Part shown: one piece after another, positions 15,121 to 23,149 of the stretch | Position numbering within the stretch: the stretch's first letter is position 1 | How the letters are laid out: the number at the start of each line of letters is the position of its first letter | Assembly (NCBI GenBank): GCA_024277135.1 | Contig: JAJRVV010000063.1 | Span: forward strand, 1-42,762 | Reading direction: 5' to 3' | Length of the DNA stretch: 42,762 nt | Origin: Chloroflexota bacterium | GTDB taxonomy: Bacteria; Chloroflexota; Anaerolineae; Promineifilales; Promineifilaceae | Program-made: the position numbers and the translations under genes | The notes under the pieces: generated by a model | Told to the model about the DNA's origin: nothing | Seen by the model: the letters and a program-made list of their open reading frames with translations, nothing else | Databases searched by the model: none

Positions 15121-16602
15121 ATGAACAGACGATCATCGCCTGGATTAGGCCAATGGATCACCGTCTCCGTGATGGTGGCTGCCACCATATTTTTGTTAGC
15201 AAAACTGTACCAATATGCCGGACTGCGCGCCTATTATCCGACCGGCCTCACAATCGGCGGCGTGGACGTGGGCGGCCTGGATCGGGAAGAGGCAGGGGAG
15301 GCTATTTCCAACCGATATATCGAAGCTCCAGTTACGATTTTTCATGAAGAAGAATCATTCAGCGTTAATCCTTCCGAAGCCGAATTCACGCTTGATTGGG
15401 AAACGATGTTCAGTCAGGCCGATCAGGAGCGCAGCCAGCAAGATTTTTGGGCGGGGTTTTGGGGCTTTTTGTGGGGGCGGGCGGTCGAGGTCAACCCGGT
15501 ACCGCTGGCGGCTACCCATAATCGGGAAGCGCTCCGCGAACTCATTCTAGACATCTCTACTTTAGCTGACAAACCAGCCCAGCCCGCCCAACCTGTTCCC
15601 CAAACGCTCAGCTTCCAATATGGCGAGGCCGGCACGGTGACGAATGTGGAAGCCAGTTTTGCCGACATCGAAGCGGCATTGTATCGGCCGTCTCAGCGAG
15701 AAGCCCGCCTGGTAGTGGAGCCCCGTCTGCCGGCCCGCCCCCAGCAAAATCTATTGACCCGCCTATTGGTCAACCGGCTGCAAGATTTTGAGCAAACGAC
15801 GGATGGCGTGGCTAGTTTGTTCATCATGGATTTGGAGGCTGGGGATGAAATCGCAATCAACGCCAACGCCGCTATGTCGGGGATGGATATGCTGAAGACG
15901 CCAATTGTGCTGGAAGTGTACCGAGTGTTGGATCGGCGGCCGACGCTGACGCACCAGGAATTGATTTCCAATACGTTAGTGGCGCGTCCCGATAATGAAA
16001 GCGCCAATGCGTTGTTGAACATCGTGGCTGGGCAAGATGATCCGTTTTTGGGAGCGGAATTGGTGACGGCCTCCATGCAGCGACTGGGATTGGTGAACAC
16101 GTTTATGACGGCTCCGTATGATGAGGACGGCCGTGACACCCTAGCCACCCCCGCCAATTCCCAGGAAGGATTACGCACCAATCCCACGCCACAAATGCAA
16201 ACCACCGCCGAAGATATGGGCACGCTGCTGTCCATGATTTACTATTGCGCCCAGGGACAGGGCGGCGCCATTGCCGCCGCTTATGATGGCGATGTGACGC
16301 AGGCGGAATGTCAGGAAATTATGAATTACCTGGCGGCGAACAGTATTGACAGTTTGTTGGAAGAAGGCGTGCCAGCGGATACGACCGTCGCCCATCGGCA
16401 TGGTTGGATCAGCGATACGCATGGCGATGTGGGTATCATCTTTACCCCTGGCGGCAACTATGTCATCGCCGGATTTTTGTATAAGCCGAACTGGCTGGAA
16501 TGGGAGATTAGCTCCCCCTTGCTGGCCGATATTTCCCGTGCTGCCTACAATTACTTCAACTTTGATAACCCGTACCTGAACGGCGTCAGCAACACCAACT
16601 AA
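15121..16602 (+). CDS. Exported peptidoglycan-binding-4 / beta-lactamase-fold protein, catalytic serine lost (paralogue 1)
   Basis: The product is 493 residues. A single N-terminal membrane anchor (about 13-30, TVSVMVAATIFLLAKLYQ) precedes a PG_binding_4/VanW-associated module (GLTIGGVDVGGLDREEA) and a class-A beta-lactamase-like domain (about 220-490). Catalytic motifs are degenerate. The SxxK position reads D256-M-L-K259 within AMSGMDMLKTP, the SxN motif reads PDN (RPDNESANALL), and the KTG position reads R426-HG. The gene downstream is a close paralogue that keeps the motifs. It is therefore probably a non-catalytic, cell-wall-facing partner or receptor rather than a peptidase. It starts one base after the Nudix stop (GAGGAA upstream), and the paralogue follows after four bases. 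Confidence 0.85.
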   Translation: MNRRSSPGLGQWITVSVMVAATIFLLAKLYQYAGLRAYYPTGLTIGGVDVGGLDREEAGEAISNRYIEAPVTIFHEEESFSVNPSEAEFTLDWETMFSQADQERSQQDFWAGFWGFLWGRAVEVNPVPLAATHNREALRELILDISTLADKPAQPAQPVPQTLSFQYGEAGTVTNVEASFADIEAALYRPSQREARLVVEPRLPARPQQNLLTRLLVNRLQDFEQTTDGVASLFIMDLEAGDEIAINANAAMSGMDMLKTPIVLEVYRVLDRRPTLTHQELISNTLVARPDNESANALLNIVAGQDDPFLGAELVTASMQRLGLVNTFMTAPYDEDGRDTLATPANSQEGLRTNPTPQMQTTAEDMGTLLSMIYYCAQGQGGAIAAAYDGDVTQAECQEIMNYLAANSIDSLLEEGVPADTTVAHRHGWISDTHGDVGIIFTPGGNYVIAGFLYKPNWLEWEISSPLLADISRAAYNYFNFDNPYLNGVSNTN

Positions 16603-16606
16603 TTCG

Positions 16607-18178
16607 ATGCTCAAAGCGATTCAGCGATTTTTATTCAGTAGTTTGCTCATTGTGGGCGGGATTTACCTGCTTTATCAAGGGCTGCTCTACATGCGGATGC
16701 GGGTGTTGATGCCGCAGGGCATGACGATTGCCGGGCTGGATGTGTCGGAGTTGTCGCGGGAAGAGGTGATCGAAGCGTTGAACGGCCGTTACCTATCCCC
16801 CATCCCCATCTACCACCGGGAACAGCGCGTCGAAATTGTCCCAACTGAGGTGGGTTTCCAGCTTGACCTGGAGGGGATGCTGGCCGAAGCCGAAGCGTAC
16901 CAAGCCCAACAGGAATGGTGGCGGGGATATGTCGAGTTTGTCCTGGGACGGTCCATTGAGCCGGTGACGATAGAGCTGCGAGCCACCCATGACCGGGAAG
17001 CGTTGATGGCGCAGTTGGAGACCATCGCCTCATTCCTGGACGATCCGGCCCAATCTCCCCAACTGCTCTCCGCCTCCGGCACATTTGCGTTGGGTCAACC
17101 CGGAATCGTCACAGATGTGACGGCCAGTTTGCCCGAAGTAGAAGCGGCGTTGTACCGGCCTGACAATCGAGAAGCGGCGCTGGTGGTCATTGACCAGGAT
17201 GCGCCAACCTTAGATATGACCTACCAGGAAGAAAACATTCGCAAACAGTTGGATGCGTTTAGCGGTTTTGGCAGCGTGTTTGTGATGGATTTGCAGACGG
17301 GCGAAGAAATCAGCATCAATGGGGATGTGGCGATGTCCGGGTTGAGCATCCTCAAGATCGGTATTTTTCTGGAAACGTACCGGGTGTTGGACGGGCCGCC
17401 GAATGAGTATGTGCAGGGGTTGTTCTACGACACGGCCGTGCGCTCCTCCAACTTTGGCGCCAACCTGCTGCTGCACGTCGTCGCCGGCGAGAACAACACC
17501 TATCGCGGCGCTGACATCTTCACCCAATCCATGCGCCGGTTGGGGTTGGTCAACACCTTCATGGCCGTGCCCTATGACGTGGATTTCCCTCCGGCTACCC
17601 GGCCCAACACCTACGTCACCCCGGCCAACTCCCGACCTGACTTGCCTACCCGCCCAGACCCGGCTATGCAAACCACCGCCGAAGAAATCGGCACGTTGCT
17701 CTCCATGATTTACTACTGCGCCCAGGGGGGCGGCGCGCTGCTGGCAGCCTATCCCGATGAAATTACCCCGGCAGAGTGTCAGGCTATCATTGAGTTGATG
17801 GTTTTGAACGAGGAGGGTAACATCATCCGCTTTGGCGTGCCGGAAGATGTGCCCGTTTCGCACAAGCATGGTTGGGATTTTGTGACGCATGGCGACGCCG
17901 GCATTGTTTTGTCTCCCGGCGGCGACTATATCATCGTCGAATATCTTTCGGATCCCGACTCCGACTGGCTGAACTATGATGTTAGTTTTCCCATTTTGCG
18001 GGAGGTTTCGCGGGCGGTTTACAATTATTTCAATTTTGACAACCCCAATCTGGAAGACCCGGATGTTCGCGCCGACCGGGAAGCTGAAGAACGAGAACGC
18101 GCCGCAGCCGCAGCCGCAGAAACGGCCGTTGATCAACCACCAGAATCTGAATCTACCAACGAAGCCAACAACCAGTAG
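16607..18178 (+). CDS. Exported peptidoglycan-binding-4 / class-A beta-lactamase-fold serine hydrolase (paralogue 2)
   Basis: The product is 523 residues with the same layout as its upstream neighbour: N-terminal membrane anchor (FLFSSLLIVGGIYLLYQG), PG_binding_4 module (GMTIAGLDVSELSREEV) and a beta-lactamase/transpeptidase-like domain. Here the active site is complete: S247-I-L-K250 in MSGLSILKIG, SxN as SSN (VRSSNFGANLLL), and K420-HG in SHKHGWDF. It could be a serine hydrolase, D,D-peptidase or beta-lactamase-like enzyme acting on wall peptides outside the cell. The C-terminal tail (about 490-523) is charged and Ala/Glu-rich, absent from paralogue 1. The genes are separated by four bases, so they are probably translated together and may act as a catalytic/regulatory pair. 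Confidence 0.88.
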   Translation: MLKAIQRFLFSSLLIVGGIYLLYQGLLYMRMRVLMPQGMTIAGLDVSELSREEVIEALNGRYLSPIPIYHREQRVEIVPTEVGFQLDLEGMLAEAEAYQAQQEWWRGYVEFVLGRSIEPVTIELRATHDREALMAQLETIASFLDDPAQSPQLLSASGTFALGQPGIVTDVTASLPEVEAALYRPDNREAALVVIDQDAPTLDMTYQEENIRKQLDAFSGFGSVFVMDLQTGEEISINGDVAMSGLSILKIGIFLETYRVLDGPPNEYVQGLFYDTAVRSSNFGANLLLHVVAGENNTYRGADIFTQSMRRLGLVNTFMAVPYDVDFPPATRPNTYVTPANSRPDLPTRPDPAMQTTAEEIGTLLSMIYYCAQGGGALLAAYPDEITPAECQAIIELMVLNEEGNIIRFGVPEDVPVSHKHGWDFVTHGDAGIVLSPGGDYIIVEYLSDPDSDWLNYDVSFPILREVSRAVYNYFNFDNPNLEDPDVRADREAEERERAAAAAAETAVDQPPESESTNEANNQ

Positions 18179-18201
18179 CCAAAAATCAAAAGGAGAAACC
18201 T

Positions 18202-19167
18202 ATGGAATATCGTCGTTTAGGCCGCACCGGCCTGAAAGTGTCCGCCATCTGTTTGGGGACGATGCAGTTCGGCTGGTCGGCCGATGAGCCAACCAGCCAT
18301 GCCATTTTAGATAAAGCCATCGAGTTGGGCTGCAATTTCATTGACACCGCCGACATCTACTCGCGCTGGGTAGAAGGGAATGATGGCGGCGTCAGCGAGC
18401 AAATCATCGGCAATTGGCTGATGAAAGGGCATGTCCGCCGCCAAGACCTGGTCATCGCCACCAAAGTGCGCGGGGTGATGAGAGAGGGACCAAACGACCA
18501 GGGGTTGTCCCGCCAGCACATTCTTGACGGCGTGGAGGAGAGCCTGGATCGGCTGCAAACGGATTACATTGACCTGTACCAGGTGCATTGGCCGGATGAG
18601 GAGACGCCGCTGGACGAGACATTGATCGCGCTCAATGATCTGGTGCGCTCCGGGATGGCGCGCTACATCGGCTGTTCCAACTATCCGGCGTGGCTGCTGG
18701 CTAAGTCGCTCTGGATCAGTGATGTGCAGGGGTTGGCCCGCTTCGACAGCTTGCAACCTCACTACAGCCTGGTGCATCGGGCGGAGTTTGAGCGAGAATT
18801 GCAGCCGCTTTGCCTGGATCAGGGGATTGGCGTGATTCCGTACAGCCCGTTGGCCGGCGGTTTTCTCACGGGCAAATACCGCCGGGATAGCGCGCTGCCA
18901 GATTCCAAACGGGCCGAAGGGGTGCAGAAGCGGTATATGAATGAACAGGGGTTTACGGCCGTAGACAAACTGGAAGCAATCGGCCGAAACCACAACGCCA
19001 CCATCGCTCAAACCGCCATCGCCTGGGTGTTGGCCAATCCGGCCGTCACTTCGGCCATCATCGGCGCCAACACGCTGGCGCAGTTGGAAGATACGGCAAA
19101 AGGGGCCGAGATTCGCTTGACAGCCGAGGAAAAAGCGGCGTTGAACGAGACGACAGCTTGGAAATAA
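18202..19167 (+). CDS. Aldo/keto reductase
   Basis: The product is 321 residues, standard for the family. It begins MEYRRLGRTGLKVSAICLGT. The catalytic tetrad is represented by FIDTADIYS (Asp and Tyr), ATKVRG (Lys) and YQVHWPD (His). NADP-binding elements are YSPLAGGFLTGKY and the C-terminal VTSAIIGANTLAQLEDT. It would reduce carbonyl compounds with NADPH in the cytoplasm; the substrate is not predictable. AAAAGGAG lies 6-7 bases before the ATG. It follows the serine-hydrolase pair after 23 bases and may be the last gene of that operon. Confidence 0.93.
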   Translation: MEYRRLGRTGLKVSAICLGTMQFGWSADEPTSHAILDKAIELGCNFIDTADIYSRWVEGNDGGVSEQIIGNWLMKGHVRRQDLVIATKVRGVMREGPNDQGLSRQHILDGVEESLDRLQTDYIDLYQVHWPDEETPLDETLIALNDLVRSGMARYIGCSNYPAWLLAKSLWISDVQGLARFDSLQPHYSLVHRAEFERELQPLCLDQGIGVIPYSPLAGGFLTGKYRRDSALPDSKRAEGVQKRYMNEQGFTAVDKLEAIGRNHNATIAQTAIAWVLANPAVTSAIIGANTLAQLEDTAKGAEIRLTAEEKAALNETTAWK

Positions 19168-19179
19168 TCGAGAGAAATT

Positions 19180-19235
19180 TGGAGACCGGAGACCGGAGAC
19201 TGATAATCTCTAGTCTCTAGTCTCCGACCTCTCAA
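19180..19235. repeat. GGAGACC/AGTCTC repeat hairpin between convergent genes
   Basis: Direct copies of GGAGACCGGAGAC are followed by inverted copies (TCTAGTCTCTAGTCTCC), giving an imperfect hairpin of about 20 bp. It sits between the ends of the aldo/keto reductase and the large minus-strand gene, where a bidirectional terminator would be expected. Confidence 0.65.
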
Positions 19236-19262
19236 TCAGACAGGGAAGTTAATAACGAACCC

Positions 19263-22200
19263 TTAACGAATTACCGTTGGCAGGAAAACCTGAACCGGAT
19301 TGACCGTCACCGTCACCGTGCCGGTGCTGCTGGTGACGCCATCGCCAATCGTGTAGGTGAAGGTATCATCGCCAATAAAACCGACGTCAGGCGTGTAGGT
19401 GATGATGCTATCGGTAAAAGTCGTCGTGCCATGGGGGGGATCGCTCACAAACGTGATGCGTAAATTTGCTGTGCCGCCATCATTGGCCAGGGCATAAATG
19501 AAGATGTTGCCAGTGGTGGTTCCGGCAGCGGTGTCATTATTGGCATTTGAGGTGGGGTTGTAGGAGTAGCCTGATTCACAATTAAAGAGATCGGCCGTTC
19601 TGTCCAGACCGGTGACGAAGTAATCCAATACCGTTCGCTGGCTTTTGTACCCAAACGAGGACTCCTCGGTAAAGGTGTAATAGTATGGGTGAATGTTGTA
19701 GTTACAAGCTGTGGGCCACACAATCGTCCCTCCATTTCCAACTTGGGGGAAGCCGGTCACCGAACCACCCAACTCAAACGAACTTGTCCATGACGCGGTA
19801 TGGGTTGTTTCAGAGAAGACACCCGCGCCAAATTCAACCCCGCCGCCAGCCTGAACCTTGGCTATGCCACCCAAAGCCAGGTCAAATTCAACACCCACGC
19901 TTCGGTTTTCAGCAATGGAATTTTGGGTGAATTGGCTGTTGGTTTGTTCACTGAGCCGTGACCACTGCGAAATGGTTTCGCCGCTGCCCACCGAGCGGGT
20001 TACCAGGTTGCCACTGTTGTTTTGCCCATTCCACAATAATTGGCCGCGTATCTGTACCCATTTGTTTTGTCCTGAACGGGGATCATACATCTGGACTTCA
20101 AAGTAGTCTGTTCCACCGGAACGGACAGCCAAAGGATACCGGTTAGGTTCGACGTGATCCGGGCCAAACACCTGAACTTCGGCCAGATGTAAAGCCGCGT
20201 TGGGGCGATCAATCTGTACCCGAATGTATCTGCCTTGTATCGGTGAAGTGACAGTAAAGTTAGTTTGTAATGTTAGAAATGTGGTGACGCGGCCAGCCGG
20301 AAAATCTGTGCCGACTGTCGGAGAAAGCGCAGTGTTGATTGTGGACAGGGAGTAGCTGTTTACGGCCGCGTCATTCAAAAGATCAGCCGGGGTGTCCGTA
20401 GGAGCAAAAGGTGTGTCCGAGACAAACACATACACATCCTTGAGTTGGGGGGCGCAGGAGCTATTCGCCTGGCAAGCTGATTGATCATTATGCCACAGCC
20501 GAATTTTGCTGATAGCTTCCGACTGTCCCAGATCAATCTCCAACCAGGGGTAATTTTCAACCGTAGTAGCCGTCATCGCAGTCGTTTCACCATCGAGGAT
20601 GCCATCCACTGCTTTGGCTGCGACTGCGCCGCTGGACGTGCTGCTCTGGCTGATGCAAGAATCACAAAACAAAGCGATGCTTTCCCAGTCGCGTACCGTT
20701 GGCGTCCATTCCAGAGACTGGTTGGCGCTGGTGGGTATGATGGCAGCGCTGACGTCCCGCACCGCCAACGGCGTAGATTGAAAGACGGAGCTTTTTAATT
20801 CACAACTGCGGATGGAAGTGGTGTTGGTAATGGGAGCGCCATTTTGCATCACCTGGTATCCATAGCAATAGTACGTGGCTTCGTCGCCGACCACAAAATT
20901 GAACCCACTGCTGTCTTGAATGGCGTCGGTGATGCTGGTTGTTTGCGAGGAACCTTGCGCGCCGCTGCGAATATACTCCTCTGCCATTGTGGCGCGGGCG
21001 TTGGCTTCGAAGGGGCCAATTTCCACCCCAACCCCCACAAAACCTGAGATGGTGGTGCTGCGCTCATGGCCTAACTTCTCTTCCTGGGTGGTTGCGTTTT
21101 GATTGCTGCGGCCAATGAACCCGGTGGCAAATGATTCGAAACCGCGCTGTTGGATGTTTTGCCAGATAGGCGGACGATAGATGACGCTGTCCACGTTATC
21201 CTCTTTGATGACACGGCAGTCACCGTTATAAACGGCGCGAATGGAGTCGTTCTCCACATCACCCAGCACGATGTCGGTGCGAGTGTTCAGGTTAGCCGGG
21301 TCCAGGTTGATGTGTTTGGTCAAGGTGTTGGCTGTCAGGTTGTCCCGGCTGAGATCAATGACGCGCAGGCCGCGGCCGTCATCAAACGCCGCCACAATTT
21401 CTCCCAGCCCATCTTGATTCATATCGCCTACATCCAGGCTAAGATAGCGAGCGTCGGTAATACCGTCCGCTGTACTCCAGGGGTAATACCAATCGTAAAT
21501 GATGGCAAAAGAAGGCGTGGTTGTCGTCAAAGCCTGCGCGCCAAAAACCTGAACGTGCAGCCCATTGTCGTCTGGATAACTCAGAACCACCTCCTCCCGC
21601 AGGAAATCACCGTTCACCTCCCCCATCCCGGCGGCCATGTCAAAGCTGCCGGCGACGTAAGTGATATTCTCGTTATAGCTGGTCAATTGCGTTAGCGAAA
21701 AATTGAGAGGATCGTACTCGAAGGCAAACAGGAGAATGGATTGATCATCGGCATTGATGTCGTTAAAGGCGACGATGATCTCATCCCGCAGGTCGCCGTT
21801 GAGACGGCCGCTCATCACCTGTATTCTCGACAGATCGGCCGGATTGAATTCAATATTCGCCAGTGGTTTTAAGCGATAGGCCACGTCATCGCCGCTGCCG
21901 CTGTTTTGGCTGGCGTCGTAGTCCAACAGCACCAGTTCCATATCGCCGTCGCTTTGTTTCATCAAGAGGACGATCTCATCCTGCCCGTCGCCGGTAAAAT
22001 CGCCGATGGTTAGATCGAGCAGCGTGGCAAATGAACGGCCCCCGGTTGTGGATGACCAACGGCCGGCGACGATGATGCCGCCGCCGCTGTTCGCCCCGTC
22101 CCATAACAGCAGGTTGACTTTGCCTGAAACCTGGTCTACACCGGCCAGAACGATCTGTTCCCGGCCGCCGTTCGCGTCCGAAATATAACCGGCGGCGGCG

Positions 22201-22823
22201 ACAACGGGGGTGTACCGGCGGCTGCTCACCCGGTAATACACTGGCTGCACCGGATTGGGCGGCGCGGGCAGCGGATCGTTGTAGTACGCCAGATACCACT
22301 CGTCATTGCCGTTGGCAAATGTCTGGATGAATTCGCTTCTGCCGTTCCCATCCAGATCGGCCGCCGTTGCCGCATGGGTGGTGACGCCCATCCCGTTGGA
22401 ATTGGCGTTTTCGTAGTAGAGGGCTTCTTCCATCAGGTTGACGGCCGTGCCTTGCGGCATTCCTTCGTCAAGCAGTTCGGAAGTTACATTTGGATTCATG
22501 CCAAAAGTCGCGGTGACGCTGACAAAAATTTCTTGCTCCAACATCAAATCATGCACCGCGCCAAACGGGTTGACATTGCAATCAATCGCCGTTTGCGCTG
22601 CCGGGAGCGCGCTAGGAAGCGCGCTAGGAAATGGCGGCAGGGAAAGTGGTTGGCTGATGCTGGCAGGCGGGGGCGCGACGGCCGTTGCCGAAACCCGCAC
22701 AGCAAGAAACATCACCGATAATAAAGCTGCCAAAATAATGATTAAACTAAACAATCCCCGCCACCTGGATTTTTGATAGAGGGGGCGCCAAAGGGGAAAA
22801 GTTACCTTTGTTTTCTGTTTCAT
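19263..22823 (-). CDS. Giant exported FG-GAP / discoidin / cadherin-like surface protein
   Basis: The product is 1186 residues from ATG 22823 (MKQKTKVTF), chosen because GAAGGAG lies six bases upstream; an ATG at 22838 gives five extra residues. A signal/anchor helix (LIIILAALLSVMFLAVRVSA) is followed by FG-GAP/VCBS-type repeats with calcium-loop-like signatures (ADLDGNGRSEF, GDFTGDGQDEIV, GRLNGDLRDEIIV, GDMNQDGLGEIV; about residues 145-500). An unassigned beta-rich segment (GFVGVGVEIGPFEANARA; about 580-670) comes next, then an F5/8-type C discoidin domain (about 722-886), a second glycine-rich segment (about 960-1020), and a C-terminal Ig/cadherin-like domain (about 1100-1175) ending FLPTVIR. 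It is probably a cell-surface glycan- or matrix-binding protein. The two beta-rich segments recall aerolysin-type pore strands, but that is speculation. A small gene lies 48 bases upstream. Confidence 0.88.
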   Translation of the reverse strand: MKQKTKVTFPLWRPLYQKSRWRGLFSLIIILAALLSVMFLAVRVSATAVAPPPASISQPLSLPPFPSALPSALPAAQTAIDCNVNPFGAVHDLMLEQEIFVSVTATFGMNPNVTSELLDEGMPQGTAVNLMEEALYYENANSNGMGVTTHAATAADLDGNGRSEFIQTFANGNDEWYLAYYNDPLPAPPNPVQPVYYRVSSRRYTPVVAAAGYISDANGGREQIVLAGVDQVSGKVNLLLWDGANSGGGIIVAGRWSSTTGGRSFATLLDLTIGDFTGDGQDEIVLLMKQSDGDMELVLLDYDASQNSGSGDDVAYRLKPLANIEFNPADLSRIQVMSGRLNGDLRDEIIVAFNDINADDQSILLFAFEYDPLNFSLTQLTSYNENITYVAGSFDMAAGMGEVNGDFLREEVVLSYPDDNGLHVQVFGAQALTTTTPSFAIIYDWYYPWSTADGITDARYLSLDVGDMNQDGLGEIVAAFDDGRGLRVIDLSRDNLTANTLTKHINLDPANLNTRTDIVLGDVENDSIRAVYNGDCRVIKEDNVDSVIYRPPIWQNIQQRGFESFATGFIGRSNQNATTQEEKLGHERSTTISGFVGVGVEIGPFEANARATMAEEYIRSGAQGSSQTTSITDAIQDSSGFNFVVGDEATYYCYGYQVMQNGAPITNTTSIRSCELKSSVFQSTPLAVRDVSAAIIPTSANQSLEWTPTVRDWESIALFCDSCISQSSTSSGAVAAKAVDGILDGETTAMTATTVENYPWLEIDLGQSEAISKIRLWHNDQSACQANSSCAPQLKDVYVFVSDTPFAPTDTPADLLNDAAVNSYSLSTINTALSPTVGTDFPAGRVTTFLTLQTNFTVTSPIQGRYIRVQIDRPNAALHLAEVQVFGPDHVEPNRYPLAVRSGGTDYFEVQMYDPRSGQNKWVQIRGQLLWNGQNNSGNLVTRSVGSGETISQWSRLSEQTNSQFTQNSIAENRSVGVEFDLALGGIAKVQAGGGVEFGAGVFSETTHTASWTSSFELGGSVTGFPQVGNGGTIVWPTACNYNIHPYYYTFTEESSFGYKSQRTVLDYFVTGLDRTADLFNCESGYSYNPTSNANNDTAAGTTTGNIFIYALANDGGTANLRITFVSDPPHGTTTFTDSIITYTPDVGFIGDDTFTYTIGDGVTSSTGTVTVTVNPVQVFLPTVIR

Positions 22824-22871
22824 GACATACTCCTTCAATAAAAAAATACCTCCAAGAGGTTTTGCGATAAA

Positions 22872-23054
22872 CTACATCCCGCCCCCGGCTTTTTGTCGAA
22901 GACAATCGGACAAGGCCTCGAATTGAGTGAACACCCATCGCTCGCCGGTGGTCGTATCCATCAAAACCACACGCACTTTTTCATTTTCTTCCAGCCAAAT
23001 GCGTACAATGAACGTGTGATAAGATGTCAAACCAGAACCGGTTGGATTGGTCAT
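22872..23054 (-). CDS. Small conserved-looking hypothetical protein upstream of the surface protein
   Basis: A 60-residue frame starts at ATG 23054 with GGAG eight bases upstream (MTNPTGSGLTSYHTFIVRIW). The core reads as alternating strands (FIVRIWLEEN, VRVVLMDTTTGERWVF) followed by a helix (FEALSDCLRQKA). This layout is like small proteins often found beside BTAD regulators and surface proteins in Chloroflexota; that link is from memory and not verified. It precedes the giant FG-GAP gene by 48 bases on the same strand and is divergent from the BTAD gene. The longer minus-strand frame reaching 23516 is antisense shadow. Function unknown. Confidence 0.65.
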   Translation of the reverse strand: MTNPTGSGLTSYHTFIVRIWLEENEKVRVVLMDTTTGERWVFTQFEALSDCLRQKAGGGM

Positions 23055-23149
23055 ATCATTCTCCAGCGTTGATAATGGTGAGCGGGTTGCCTGGCTAAAC
23101 ATTAGCAGGCGAACGTGACGAAAATGTGACGATGGTTCGGGAATAACGA

